Numbered from the stretch's first letter, positions 52,987 through 62,502 are shown. The stretch is DNA of 64,000 bases from an uncultured Kordia sp. (GCF_947489565.1 NZ_CANLEA010000015.1:134410-198409), one strand, 5' to 3'. Made by a program: numbers and translations. The notes: a model not told the origin generated them from the letters alone.

Positions 52987-54684
52987 CTAATTCCCAGTAC
53001 TTAATGTCTTAACAACGCTTCCACAAGTCAGCATCGCGTCCCCAAAATAAGGATTTCTAATTTGTTGTTCATTGCTCACCCAATACGCGCCTTTGTTATC
53101 ATCTGCCATCGGGCAAAATTGTATAGTTAACTGTTGATCGAACGTTTTAAAGTTTTTCAAAAGTGTAATCATCTCATCAGATATGATTTGAAAACTTTCG
53201 CGTTGTTTTTCAATCGATACGTTTTGATTAATTCTTTTTGACGTTTTATGGATGATTGCCCAATAATCATTTATTTGTTGGCGCTTAGCAACAGTGATTT
53301 GTTCAAGTGCTTTTCGGAATGCTTCACTTTTAGTCGCAGCTAATGTTGCGTCACTTTGTACAAGAGCATCTTTAAGTTCCAAATACGCTTTAATACTAGG
53401 GTGAAAAGCTTTTTCGAATGTTGCATCAAATGTCAGTACTGCTTCAGTTTCTTTGGTTGTAGCAGCTTCATCGCGATTCATCATTGACTTTTTGCCTTGC
53501 AATTGTGCGGCTGCATCTACGGTAAATGCACCATTGATTACAATTTCATCCTCAGGATTAAGTCCTGAAACGACTTCATAATTTTCTCCTGAACTTTTTC
53601 CTAGTGTGATTTCTCTAGCTTCAAAAACAGGTTCGCTTGCTACTTTTTTTACATATACTAACGAGCGTTTTCCTGTCCAAAGAATGGCCGATTTCGGAAT
53701 GGTAAGTGTCGTATTTTTTGAAACTTTAGTATCCAAAATTCCTGTAACAAACATGCCTGGTTTTAAATCCTGATTGCGATTGTCTAATTCTACTTTAACC
53801 GCCACAGTTCGTGTGTTGGTATTTAATACAGGATCAATAAAGGTGATTTTTGCTGGAATTTTAACGTCTGGATTTGCATTCGTAGTAATGGTAATCACAT
53901 CTCCTTTTTTCAAAGTTGCTATTTGATTTTCATAAGCATCAAAACTTGCCCAAACCGTATTCAGATTTGAGACTTTAAACAACGCACCACCTTCCATCAC
54001 GTGATTGCCTTCTTCCACCATTTTTTCAGTCACAACACCAGAAACACTCGCATAAATTGGAAATTGATTGGCTACTTTCTTAGAGCTTTCTATTTGCTGA
54101 ATTTGTTGCTCACTCAACTTCCAAAGTTTTAATTTATTCCGTACTGCTTTGTACAATTCAGGTTGCGATGTTTTCATACGCAACGCAGTTAATAACTCTT
54201 GTTGTGTGGTGACCAATTCTGGAGAATAAATAAGCGCAATTCTTTGACCTTTGCGTACTTCTTCACCAGTAAAGTTTACATACAGTTTTTCAATACGACC
54301 ACCAAAATGAGCCGTTTGTGTAGCATTCGTTTTTTCATTGGCTTCAATGGTTCCCGTGAGTTTTAAAGCAGTATCCGAAGCGGTTCCTTCTGAAATTTTA
54401 GTAGTTTCAATATTGGCAAGTGCCATAGCATTTTTGCTCATGCGAAATTCATTCGAAGCCAATTCGGTAGTACTTTCTTGTGCAGGAATCAAATCCATGC
54501 CGCAAATTGGACAATCGCCCGCTTCCGGTTGCATAATCTGCGGATGCATTGAGCAAGTCCACATAGTACTCTTTTCGGTAGTTTCTGTATGCGAATGTTC
54601 TTGAGTTTGTTCTCCCGAAAGGGCAAATTTCCCAATCACGATTCCCAGAACAAGAATGATAATGTATATTAAATATTTCTTCAT
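52987..54684 (-). CDS. cusB: RND efflux periplasmic adaptor (CusB-like) with metal-binding and DUF3347 domains
   Basis: This 565-residue protein starts at 54684 (KKYLIYIIILVLGIVIGKF anchor); an ATG four codons upstream overlaps the previous gene. A heavy-metal-binding motif (WTCSMHPQIMQPEAGDCPICGMDLIPA, in ~25 residues) comes first. The lipoyl/beta-barrel adaptor core follows (GRIEKLYVNFTGEEVRKGQ, GVVTEKMVEEGNHVMEGG, LKPGMFVTGILDT). A DUF3347-like helical C-terminal domain is present (KQRESFQIISDEMITLLKNF, FCPMADDNKGAYW). It bridges the inner-membrane pump and the outer-membrane channel; DUF3347 probably adds another metal site. Confidence 0.92.
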   Translation of the reverse strand: MKKYLIYIIILVLGIVIGKFALSGEQTQEHSHTETTEKSTMWTCSMHPQIMQPEAGDCPICGMDLIPAQESTTELASNEFRMSKNAMALANIETTKISEGTASDTALKLTGTIEANEKTNATQTAHFGGRIEKLYVNFTGEEVRKGQRIALIYSPELVTTQQELLTALRMKTSQPELYKAVRNKLKLWKLSEQQIQQIESSKKVANQFPIYASVSGVVTEKMVEEGNHVMEGGALFKVSNLNTVWASFDAYENQIATLKKGDVITITTNANPDVKIPAKITFIDPVLNTNTRTVAVKVELDNRNQDLKPGMFVTGILDTKVSKNTTLTIPKSAILWTGKRSLVYVKKVASEPVFEAREITLGKSSGENYEVVSGLNPEDEIVINGAFTVDAAAQLQGKKSMMNRDEAATTKETEAVLTFDATFEKAFHPSIKAYLELKDALVQSDATLAATKSEAFRKALEQITVAKRQQINDYWAIIHKTSKRINQNVSIEKQRESFQIISDEMITLLKNFKTFDQQLTIQFCPMADDNKGAYWVSNEQQIRNPYFGDAMLTCGSVVKTLSTGN

Positions 54685-54688
54685 AATC

Positions 54689-55408
54689 TTAAGCATATAT
54701 GTTAATTAACATCCAAATTGCCATTACTAGCATGATGGAATTTTCAATGAACGTCGCTTTGGTCATTGGTAACTTTAGCGCAGTTCCCAAGCAAGCGCAC
54801 TGAATTGTTTTTTTATCTAAAAGAGCTTTTGTGACACCAATAGTCGTGATTCCCAAAATGACAATGGTAGCGATTAAGGCGATCGGAATTTCAAATCGGA
54901 ACAAAAACATCAAACCTAACATCACTTCTAAAAACGGATATATCCATGCATACAAAGGAATTTGTTTTGCCAACGGATCGTACATTTGAAACGAATTTGG
55001 AAACCCTTTATAATCCAAGAATTTAAAAAAGCTAAAAACGATGTAAAAAAGTCCCATAAAATCCAGCATAAAATCTTCGGTATCCCAAAAACGAACGTTC
55101 ATTAAAATGCTCGCTGCTGTGATGTAAAGGAAGATTAAAAACAGCGGAAATAACTGCTTTAATTCGCTCTTTTCTTCAGTTTTAGAAGGTTGAAAAAGAT
55201 TTACAGATGCTTCTTGAACGGTATATTTTTCGGGTAATATGGAGTCGATCAACTCTAAAGGAACTAGGGAAGGAGCTTCAATGGTTGCTTCTGCTGTTTC
55301 CAGATTTACCGTAGCAGCTGTTACAGCATCTAACTCATTTAAGAGATATTCCACTTTGCTTTTGCAGCCATTACAGGTCATTCCGTTAATGATATATGTT
55401 TGTTTCAT
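54689..55408 (-). CDS. HMA domain fused to MauE/DoxX-like membrane domain
   Basis: This 239-residue protein has an N-terminal HMA domain with INGMTCNGCKSK (Cys12, Cys15). From about residue 85 on come four to five membrane segments of the MauE/DoxX type (FMGLFYIVFSFFKFLDYKGF, YAWIYPFLEVMLGLMFLF). A CAC pair (QCACLG) faces the end of the last loops. The fusion suggests metal capture coupled to a small membrane redox or transfer module. It lies 6 nt from the channel gene and 4 nt from the adaptor gene. Confidence 0.88.
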   Translation of the reverse strand: MKQTYIINGMTCNGCKSKVEYLLNELDAVTAATVNLETAEATIEAPSLVPLELIDSILPEKYTVQEASVNLFQPSKTEEKSELKQLFPLFLIFLYITAASILMNVRFWDTEDFMLDFMGLFYIVFSFFKFLDYKGFPNSFQMYDPLAKQIPLYAWIYPFLEVMLGLMFLFRFEIPIALIATIVILGITTIGVTKALLDKKTIQCACLGTALKLPMTKATFIENSIMLVMAIWMLINIYA

Positions 55409-55414
55409 AGTCTT

Positions 55415-56638
55415 TTAATTCGCAATTAAAAATTCAATAATCGCTGTATTTGCTAAGTACGTGTTGGTATCTTCCACTTTCTGCAATTCAAAGCCCAATT
55501 TCAATTGATCGAGCGCTAATAATTGTTCAAAATCCATTTTTGCCGTTTGGTAGGCTGCTAAAATCACTTCTTTGGCTTGATCGGCTTGTACAATATTTTC
55601 TTCTTGCGTTTTCATACTTTCCGTTGCGTTTTTTAGCTTATTTTTTGCTTTTTCCAATTCAATTAACAACTGATTTTTGATAGTAGTTTTAGTCTGTAAA
55701 ACCGCTTTTTGTTCCAGTTGTAATTGTTTTTGCTTCGCGATGTGTTTTTTGTTGAATAAAGGAATAGATACAGACACCATTGGCATGATAATATCTTTTC
55801 CATTATCTGGTAGAGAAACACCCGAACGCTCTGCAACCAATACATAATCAAGTCCGAAACCAACAATAGGATTTCCTTCTTTTTTTGCTGCAATTTCCGA
55901 TTGTTTTAAAGCTGTTTCTTGTGCGCTTAATTGTTGTAATTTCGGGTGATTTTCTAGATTTTCAGTAGTTGTAAAATATATGTTCTCTTCAATTTTCAAC
56001 GAATCTAAGAGCAACACCTCATCAGTCATTGGTTTGTTTAACAACAAATTGAATTGTGCTTTTTGACTCTGGACATTTTCTGAAATTTCTTGAAACTGTT
56101 GCTGTAAAGAATTTTTCTTCATTTTAATATGCAACACATCTACCATATTGGTGCGATTGTTTTCAAGTTCATTCAAAGCTAACTTTTCATACGTATCTAA
56201 AATTTCAATATGCTGTTTTGTAATGTTGAATTTTTGTTGCAATGTGTACAAATTGTAGTATGCTATTTTTACATTCAGTTGCAACTGTCGTTTCAAAAAG
56301 TCAATTTCACTTTCTTTGGCAATAGCGAACAATTTTGCACTTTCTTTTTTGGCACGTAAGGTTCCAAACCATGGAATTTTTTGACTTGCGGAGAAACGTG
56401 CTCTTTGCGGACCAACTCTGGTTTCTACGGCTTGTGCAAAAACACCAACGCCTAATTGTGTATTGGGTAAACTACCGACTTCATTCACTTTTTCCAAAGC
56501 ACTTTCGTATTGCAATTGCTTGGCTAAAATTTCGGAGCTGTTTTCTTCGGCTTCCGCCAGATACGTCTCTAAGGTTTGTCCATAACCAATTTGGACGAAC
56601 AAAAAACAAACGAATATGTATAGAATTTTATGCTGCAT
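55415..56638 (-). CDS. TolC-family outer-membrane efflux channel (CusC-like)
   Basis: This 407-residue protein has a signal peptide (to QIGYG, then Q). Two repeats of long amphipathic helices are typical of TolC (TYLAEAEENSSEILAKQLQYE; AKKEGNPIVGFGLDYVL and ETALKQSEIAAKKEG). At 407 residues it is at the short end for the family. It completes the tripartite pump. It overlaps the pump gene by 11 nt. Confidence 0.9.
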   Translation of the reverse strand: MQHKILYIFVCFLFVQIGYGQTLETYLAEAEENSSEILAKQLQYESALEKVNEVGSLPNTQLGVGVFAQAVETRVGPQRARFSASQKIPWFGTLRAKKESAKLFAIAKESEIDFLKRQLQLNVKIAYYNLYTLQQKFNITKQHIEILDTYEKLALNELENNRTNMVDVLHIKMKKNSLQQQFQEISENVQSQKAQFNLLLNKPMTDEVLLLDSLKIEENIYFTTTENLENHPKLQQLSAQETALKQSEIAAKKEGNPIVGFGLDYVLVAERSGVSLPDNGKDIIMPMVSVSIPLFNKKHIAKQKQLQLEQKAVLQTKTTIKNQLLIELEKAKNKLKNATESMKTQEENIVQADQAKEVILAAYQTAKMDFEQLLALDQLKLGFELQKVEDTNTYLANTAIIEFLIAN

Positions 56639-59600
56639 CTGTATGTTTTTTTAATTGAATTTCTTGGTGCCAACTGTATAAAACAGGCACTACAAATAGG
56701 GTAATTAGTGCGATTAACATTCCGCCAAAACTCGGAATGGCCATCGGAATCATAATATCACTTCCGCGTCCTGTGGATGTTAAAATTGGCAGTAAAGCGA
56801 GTAAAGTCGTCGCTGTTGTCATCAAACAAGGTCGAATTCGTTTTTTTCCAGCTTCTACAACAGTATTTTGAATGGCTTCTTTTGTTGTTGGAAGCTTTTT
56901 TGCAAAATTCTGCTTTAAATACGTTGCCATAATCACACCATCGTCTGTGGCAATTCCGAACAAGGCAATAAATCCTACCCAAACCGCTACACTTAAATTG
57001 ATAGTTTCTATTTGAAACAAATCGCGCAAATTACTGCCGAAAATTTCAATATTGAGAAACCACGATTGTCCGTACAGCCAAATCATGATGAATCCGCCAG
57101 CAAAAGCCACAGCAATTCCACCAAAAATAAAAAGTGATGTTGCAATGGATTTAAATTGGAAATACAGTATTAGAAAGATAATGAGTAATACAATCGGCAC
57201 AATGATAATCAATGTTTTTTCTGCACGAACTTGCTGTTCATAGGTTCCTGAAAACTCATAATTCACACCTTTCGGAATCATCAAACTTCCATCATTGATA
57301 CGTTCTTTTAAGAGCTTTTGTAGTTTTTCAACTAAGGTAACTTCGGCAATATCTGATTGCTTGTTGAATAATACATAACTCACCAAAAAGGTATCTTCAC
57401 TTTTAATCATTTGTGGGCCTTTCTCGTATTTGATTGAAACCACTTCTTTCAGTAAAATTTCGGAACCGTTTGGCAGCGGAATGTAAATGTTTTCCAAATC
57501 ATTTGGATTGGCGCGCAATTCTCGCGGATAACGGACACGCACATTATACCGTTCGCGTCCTTCAATAGTTTGTGTGACTATTTTTCCGCCAATGGCAACT
57601 TCCAAAATATCTTGTACCGCTTTGATCGACAAACCATAACGTGCAATTTGTTCCCGATTGATATCGAGAATTAAATATGGTTTTCCAATCAGGCGTTCTG
57701 CAAATACGGTTTCTTTTTTGACTTCAGGAATTTCTTGTAAAATTTGCTCCAATTTTAAACCAAACGCTTCTATTTGCTCCAGATTTTGTCCTTTAATTTT
57801 GATTCCCATCGGAGAACGCATTCCCGTTTGTAACATGATCAAGCGTGTTTCAATAGGTTGTAATTTTGGCGCAGATGTAATGCTTGGTAGTTTTGTGTTT
57901 TGTACAATTTCATTCCAAATATCATCGGGTGAGTTGATATGCGGTCTCCAATTGCGATAAAACTCACCGTTTTCATCAGGAATTAGGTCTTTAATAGAGA
58001 TGTTTTTCCGAGCTGTTCTCGACTGCGCTCGAACTGACATTTTGTTTTCATTTGTCACATCATCCGCATTGAGCGGAACCGAAGTGCCGTCTTTTAACAC
58101 AAATTCATTGTTATCATTCACTTTAAAACGTTGTGGTTTTCCGTTTGCATTTAGGATATATTCAGGTTTGTAATGAATGATATTTTCATACATGGACAAT
58201 GGCGCAGGATCTAACGCACTTTCTACACGACCCGCTTTCCCCACAACCGTTTCTATCTCTGGAATGTTGGCAACAGCCATGTCTAATTGTTGTAAAATTT
58301 GTTTGTTTTCTGCAATTCCCGCATGTGGTAGCGAAGTTGGCATCAATAAAAACGAACCTTCATTTAAAGCAGGCATGAATTCTTTGCCTGTAGTTCTCCA
58401 AATGGAAATTCCTGCAATTAGGATCAATAGTGGCAGACTTAAAAATAGTATTTTGTTTGCTAATGCCCAACGGAGTAGTTTTTCGTAATATTTTATGAAT
58501 ACGATAAACGTTCCAATGACAATTGCACAAGTCAACGCGACAAAGATGAAGTTTGTCCCTAGGGCATTTGTGTAACCTAAAGGTCTCCAATAGACAGTCA
58601 AAAGGATTAATAATGCACCAATAGCCGTGATAATATGAATGCGTTTTTGTGTTTTTGGAGTGATGATTTTTTGTGATGTAAGTATGTTCGTCAAACCAAA
58701 AAGCAACAGTGCAACGGCGAGATACATTCCCGTAAAAATTGTATAGATTCCAATTAATATCACAAGGAAATTGAGTACTAGATTCAACTTTTTTCGAGTC
58801 GATTTCCAACCAAAAACCCAAGCAGCCAAAGCAGGCAAAATAAACAAAGTAATGATAATGGCAGCCACCAACGCCATGGTTTTTGTGTAGGCGAGTGGAC
58901 TGAATAATTTTCCTTCTGCACCTACCAACATAAATACAGGAATAAAACTTATAATGGTTGTTAACACTGCCGTGAGAATGGCGCCAGATACTTCTGATGT
59001 TGCCTTGTATACCAACGTATTGATCGGTGTGTTTTCCGTATCTTCTTCTAAGTGTCGTGTGATGTTTTCTATCAAGACAATTCCCATATCGACCATGGTG
59101 CCAATTGCAATGGCAATTCCCGACAATGCTACAATATTGGCATCTACATTTCCGAGTTTCATCGCAATAAAAACAACTAAAACTGCTACAGGCAAAATAC
59201 TCGCTATTAAAAACGAAGCTCGTAGGTTGAACACCATAATTATAATGATGAGCAGCGTTATTAAGATTTCGAGCGATAAAGCTTCTTCGAGTGTGTGTAA
59301 TGTTTCTTGAATCAATTCTGTACGGTCGTAAAACGGAACAATTGTCAATTGTGATGTGCGTCCATCTTGTAAGGTCTTTGTTGGCAATCCGCTAGCAATC
59401 GTATTGATTTTATCTTTTACATTGTTGATGACTTGCATCGGATTTGCGCCATAGCGAGCTACCACAACACCGCCCGCAACTTCTGCGCCTTCTTTGTCGA
59501 GAATTCCGCGTCGTTCTGCAGGACCGAGATATACTTTTGCAACATCTTTGACCAATACAGGCGTAAAACCTTCCGATTTGATCGGTGTATTTTCAATGTC

Positions 59601-60377
59601 AGCGATAGATTTGATATATCCTAAACCACGTACCACATATTCTGCACGATTGATTTCGAGTGTTTTGGCGCCAATTTCTTTATTTGTATTGCGAATAGCA
59701 TTGACAACTTGTGCTAGTGTGAGTTTGTATTTCTTCAACACATCTGGAAGCACATCAATTTGATATTCCTGTACATAACCGCCAATAGAAGCTACTTCCG
59801 ACACATCGGCAGCACTGGATAAAGCAGGTTTTACATAATAATCTTGAATGCTGCGGAGTTCTTGCAAATTCCAGCCGCCAGTAACATTTCCGTTTTCGTC
59901 TCTTCCTTCTAAAGTATACCAAAATATTTGTCCTAAACCAGTAGCATCTGGACCTAAGGTTGGTTGTACGTTTTCGGGAAGTAACGAACTTGGTAGCGCG
60001 TTGAGTTTTTCTAAAATTCGGCTTCGACTCCAATAGAAATCTACCTCATCATTGAATATGATATAAATGCTAGAAAATCCAAACATGGAGGAACTTCGAA
60101 CGGTTTTTACACCTGGAATTCCCATTAATGCGCTTGTCAATGGATAGGTGATTTGATCTTCAATATCTTTTGGTGATCGTCCTTGCCATTTGGTAAATAC
60201 AATTTGCTGATTTTCGCCAATATCAGGAATTGCATCCACAGCAATGGAGTTTTTAGGAAAATCACCCAAATTCCAGTTGAATGGCGCTGTACTCAATCCG
60301 AATCCAATCATGGAAGCGAGTAGAAGTATGGCTACAAGTTTGTGCTGTATTAAAAATTGAATGCTTTTGTTGAGCAT
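56628..60377 (-). CDS. cusA: Heavy-metal RND efflux pump (CusA/CzcA-like), 1249 aa
   Basis: This 1249-residue pump has the HME-RND features VDAIPDIGENQQIVFTKWQG, GRSPKDIEDQITYPL, SDVDSSSFYW-like loop regions, GSFLLMPTSLPHAG, SAPKLQPIETRLIML and TDDGVIMATYL. Typical CusA/CzcA proteins have ~1040 residues; here an extra hydrophobic block of about 100 residues (near 540-640, with several added membrane segments) accounts for part of the excess, a form common in flavobacteria as far as I know. Near residue 780 a short run MSVRAQSRTARKN coincides with a REP-like DNA element, an unusual in-frame insertion. It exports Cu(I)/Ag(I) or other divalent ions from periplasm and membrane, powered by protons. 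Confidence 0.93.
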   Translation of the reverse strand: MLNKSIQFLIQHKLVAILLLASMIGFGLSTAPFNWNLGDFPKNSIAVDAIPDIGENQQIVFTKWQGRSPKDIEDQITYPLTSALMGIPGVKTVRSSSMFGFSSIYIIFNDEVDFYWSRSRILEKLNALPSSLLPENVQPTLGPDATGLGQIFWYTLEGRDENGNVTGGWNLQELRSIQDYYVKPALSSAADVSEVASIGGYVQEYQIDVLPDVLKKYKLTLAQVVNAIRNTNKEIGAKTLEINRAEYVVRGLGYIKSIADIENTPIKSEGFTPVLVKDVAKVYLGPAERRGILDKEGAEVAGGVVVARYGANPMQVINNVKDKINTIASGLPTKTLQDGRTSQLTIVPFYDRTELIQETLHTLEEALSLEILITLLIIIIMVFNLRASFLIASILPVAVLVVFIAMKLGNVDANIVALSGIAIAIGTMVDMGIVLIENITRHLEEDTENTPINTLVYKATSEVSGAILTAVLTTIISFIPVFMLVGAEGKLFSPLAYTKTMALVAAIIITLFILPALAAWVFGWKSTRKKLNLVLNFLVILIGIYTIFTGMYLAVALLLFGLTNILTSQKIITPKTQKRIHIITAIGALLILLTVYWRPLGYTNALGTNFIFVALTCAIVIGTFIVFIKYYEKLLRWALANKILFLSLPLLILIAGISIWRTTGKEFMPALNEGSFLLMPTSLPHAGIAENKQILQQLDMAVANIPEIETVVGKAGRVESALDPAPLSMYENIIHYKPEYILNANGKPQRFKVNDNNEFVLKDGTSVPLNADDVTNENKMSVRAQSRTARKNISIKDLIPDENGEFYRNWRPHINSPDDIWNEIVQNTKLPSITSAPKLQPIETRLIMLQTGMRSPMGIKIKGQNLEQIEAFGLKLEQILQEIPEVKKETVFAERLIGKPYLILDINREQIARYGLSIKAVQDILEVAIGGKIVTQTIEGRERYNVRVRYPRELRANPNDLENIYIPLPNGSEILLKEVVSIKYEKGPQMIKSEDTFLVSYVLFNKQSDIAEVTLVEKLQKLLKERINDGSLMIPKGVNYEFSGTYEQQVRAEKTLIIIVPIVLLIIFLILYFQFKSIATSLFIFGGIAVAFAGGFIMIWLYGQSWFLNIEIFGSNLRDLFQIETINLSVAVWVGFIALFGIATDDGVIMATYLKQNFAKKLPTTKEAIQNTVVEAGKKRIRPCLMTTATTLLALLPILTSTGRGSDIMIPMAIPSFGGMLIALITLFVVPVLYSWHQEIQLKKHTDAA
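58015..58040. repeat. REP-like palindromic unit inserted in frame in the pump gene
   Basis: GTTCTCGACTGCGCTCGAAC is an imperfect inverted repeat continuing CTGACAT. Words of this form (TCTCGA...TCGAAC/GTGAC) recur as dispersed units in flavobacterial intergenic DNA. Here it is read as part of the pump protein, near residue 780. Confidence 0.5.
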
Positions 60378-60477
60378 GAAAGTATGATTTACACGTACAT
60401 ATTTGATTAAAATAGTGCATAAGAATGCGTTTTTCTAAAGTATGATACTTCGAAAAATTAATTAAATACGGTATATA

Positions 60478-60888
60478 TCAAATTAGGAATGTTTCATCGA
60501 GCAGTTGTATGTCCTGTATCAAAGGAGGCGGAACATACGGCGTGTATACTGCTTTTTCTTGATCTGTAGTAGGAAGTACAAAAATATAGCTGTGTACAAA
60601 CGCTTTGATGAATGTTTGTGTCGTAAGATCAACGTCTTGTTGTGTTGGTAATTCGTCTTGTCCTTGAATTAATGTCGTAACATCATCACAACAAGAAGCC
60701 TGTTGCATTGTCGTTTCGTCAGAAACAATGGTTTCTATTTCCATTCCGCAGTTTTCCGCTTCTATGCCAATAGCTACGCTTACTTTTACACCACCACAAA
60801 TATGTTCATTGATGGTAAATGAAAACGTTGAGAATAGCACTAAAATGGCTAAAGCAAATGCACTGATATGTTTTAGAAACTTTTGCAT
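60478..60888 (-). CDS. HYC_CC_PP-type small exported protein, head of the metal cluster
   Basis: This 136-residue protein starts at ATG 60888 (QKFLKHISAFALAILVLFSTFSF signal peptide); the 10-residue upstream extension (MFIFLYFYIS) reaches into the promoter. The HYC_CC_PP pattern is visible: NEHICGG, then QASCCDD and YVPPPLIQDI. Such proteins sit next to copper/zinc efflux genes in Bacteroidota and may bind a metal through the conserved His/Cys residues; that role is inferred. It starts 100 bp upstream of the pump gene, with a -7-like TATTTTTG at 60904-60911. Confidence 0.8.
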   Translation of the reverse strand: MQKFLKHISAFALAILVLFSTFSFTINEHICGGVKVSVAIGIEAENCGMEIETIVSDETTMQQASCCDDVTTLIQGQDELPTQQDVDLTTQTFIKAFVHSYIFVLPTTDQEKAVYTPYVPPPLIQDIQLLDETFLI

Positions 60889-60903
60889 TGAAATGTAAAA
60901 GTA

Positions 60904-60911
60904 CAAAAATA
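60904..60911 (-). promoter_or_regulatory. -7 box of the metal-efflux cluster
   Basis: The minus strand reads TATTTTTG, matching TAnnTTTG, with about 11 nt from the predicted transcript start to the ATG at 60888. AT-rich context lowers certainty. Confidence 0.4.
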
Positions 60912-61027
60912 TAAACACATGAGCATTTTTACTGTTAAATAGCTCTTAATCTTTAGCCGATTTGTGATGCAGTTAACGATGCCGTTTTTAAAGTATCTTT
61001 TCTCTTTTAGATTTTATAAAACTGACC

Positions 61028-61035
61028 TAGCTTTG
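61028..61035 (+). promoter_or_regulatory. -7 box of the MscS gene
   Basis: TAGCTTTG is a full match to TAnnTTTG, 24 bp upstream of the ATG at 61052; the transcript would have a leader of about 11 nt. Confidence 0.45.
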
Positions 61036-61051
61036 CATAAAATTACAGTTT

Positions 61052-61894
61052 ATGTTGAAGTTTATAAAATCATATATAAATGTAGATACTGTAGAAGGTG
61101 TATTATGGTATTCTCTCATCGTTCTCTTTTTGTCGTGGTTACTTTCAAGAGTATTTCGGTACATTCTTGTGATCTTTTTAAAACGCAAACAGCGTAAAAA
61201 AAGATTTGGAGTTACAACCTTAAAGTTTATAAAAAACTCCATTAGATTCTCCTTCATTATCGTGGGGATTTTTATCATCATTTTTACCGTACCTAAGCTA
61301 AGAGATCAAGCAACGTTTATATTTTCTGGTGCGGGAATTATAGCTGCTATTATTGGTTTTGCAGCACAAAGTGCGATTTCGAATTTAATTGCGGGATTAT
61401 TTATTGTGATTTTCAAACCGTTTCGAGTAGGCGATTATATAAAGTTAGATGATCAGCGTATTGGAATTGTAGATGATATTACGTTGCGTCATACTGTAAT
61501 CAATAATTTTGAAAATAAACGTTTGATCATTCCGAACTCTGTTATTAGTACAGAATCCGTTTTAAATCATAGTATTGATGACTCTAAGGTATTAAGTTTT
61601 AATAATTTTTATGTTGGAACACATGCAGATATTGATCAGGTTCGTAAAATTATACAAGAAGAAGCTTCACATTTAGACAATGTAATTCATCATATGTTTG
61701 ATAATGAAACGGATACCATAGAAGTTCGTGTCATTGCTGCTAAAGAAAACTATGTTCATGTGCGTGCTTATATATGGCTGAGTGAACCTTTTGCGGAATT
61801 TAAAACAAAATGTACTTTGTTGGAAGCAGTACACAAGCGTTTTCAAAAAGAAGCTATTTTGATGCCGACTACATTGCATAAAATTGTTAAATAA
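61052..61894 (+). CDS. mscS: Small-conductance mechanosensitive channel (MscS family)
   Basis: This 280-residue protein has three membrane segments (about 15-40, 65-83 and 88-120). The pore helix carries the Gly/Ala-rich GAGIIAAIIGFAAQSAISN, followed by the MscS beta-domain signature IFKPFRVGDYIKLDDQRIGIVDDITLRHTVI and IPNSVISTESVLNHS. The C-terminal alpha/beta domain is complete. The channel opens on membrane tension to release solutes after hypo-osmotic shock. It is monocistronic, with a terminator just downstream. Confidence 0.93.
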   Translation: MLKFIKSYINVDTVEGVLWYSLIVLFLSWLLSRVFRYILVIFLKRKQRKKRFGVTTLKFIKNSIRFSFIIVGIFIIIFTVPKLRDQATFIFSGAGIIAAIIGFAAQSAISNLIAGLFIVIFKPFRVGDYIKLDDQRIGIVDDITLRHTVINNFENKRLIIPNSVISTESVLNHSIDDSKVLSFNNFYVGTHADIDQVRKIIQEEASHLDNVIHHMFDNETDTIEVRVIAAKENYVHVRAYIWLSEPFAEFKTKCTLLEAVHKRFQKEAILMPTTLHKIVK

Positions 61895-61903
61895 TACGAT
61901 AAA

Positions 61904-61930
61904 AAAAGCGAACCATTATAGTTCGCCTCT
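61904..61930. terminator. Terminator between MscS and the lanthipeptide-like operon
   Basis: Stem GCGAAC / GTTCGC (61908-61913 and 61921-61926) with a seven-base loop, A tract before and a T-rich run after. It lies between convergent genes and can serve both. Confidence 0.65.
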
Positions 61931-61952
61931 TTTCTCTGGTAAATACATATTT

Positions 61953-62195
61953 TTAACAAATTGGAATTGTATTTGAATCTACTTCAATTGTTTTACAACG
62001 ATTCATGGAATTGTAAGTGTCACATGGCGAGAGTATTGAACAATAAGCTGTAGGACATGTAAAAATTGTTTGCGGTCCTGTTCCGCATACAAAATACAAG
62101 GTGTTTGGAGCTGCAGCTCCACCTTTCACATTTTTATTCAAGTTAGAAATCGTTGATTTGTTTACGTTTAAATTTTTAAGTTTCTTTTTTTTCAT
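61953..62195 (-). CDS. Class I lanthipeptide-like RiPP precursor, 80 aa, 6 Cys
   Basis: The leader KKKKLKNLNVNKSTISNLNK ends at Gly-Gly (VKGG) near residue 26; the ~54-residue core follows (AAAPNTLYFVCGTG...). It has six Cys and many Ser/Thr. Its end (NSMNRCKTIEVDSNTIPIC) resembles that of the upstream precursor (NSMEIC, CKTNEIDLETRPIC), so the two are paralogues. It is the last gene of a three-precursor operon. Confidence 0.8.
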   Translation of the reverse strand: MKKKKLKNLNVNKSTISNLNKNVKGGAAAPNTLYFVCGTGPQTIFTCPTAYCSILSPCDTYNSMNRCKTIEVDSNTIPIC

Positions 62196-62245
62196 GATTG
62201 TATGATTTTATAATGGTTTTGGTAAATTCTTCTTTTGGTAATAAC

Positions 62246-62482
62246 TTAACAAATAGGTCTTGTTTCTAGATCAATTTCATTCGTTTTACAGTGTGTAGCA
62301 GTACAAATCTCCATTGAATTACATTCTGCTGCTCCAGAGCATGTAGTTTTGGTAAATCGTATTGGACATGGACGTTCTATCGTAAATGTGATGATGATTG
62401 TTCCTCCTGCAATTTCTTGTGAGTTTAAACTAGAAATTGTAGCCTTTTTTAGCTGTAAATTATTAAGATTCTTTTTTTTCAT
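62246..62482 (-). CDS. Class I lanthipeptide-like RiPP precursor, 78 aa, 6 Cys
   Basis: The start at ATG 62482 gives the leader KKKNLNNLQLKKATISSLNS, matching the other precursors; an upstream extension of 29 residues in this frame overlaps another precursor and is rejected. A Gly-Gly (IAGG) marks the likely leader end. The core has six Cys (CPIRFTKTTC, CNSMEIC, HCKTNE) and a C-terminal RPIC. It lies 50 nt before the 61953 precursor and 20 nt after the 62503 one. Confidence 0.8.
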   Translation of the reverse strand: MKKKNLNNLQLKKATISSLNSQEIAGGTIIITFTIERPCPIRFTKTTCSGAAECNSMEICTATHCKTNEIDLETRPIC

Positions 62483-62502
62483 GACACTAAGTATTTTGTT
62501 GT

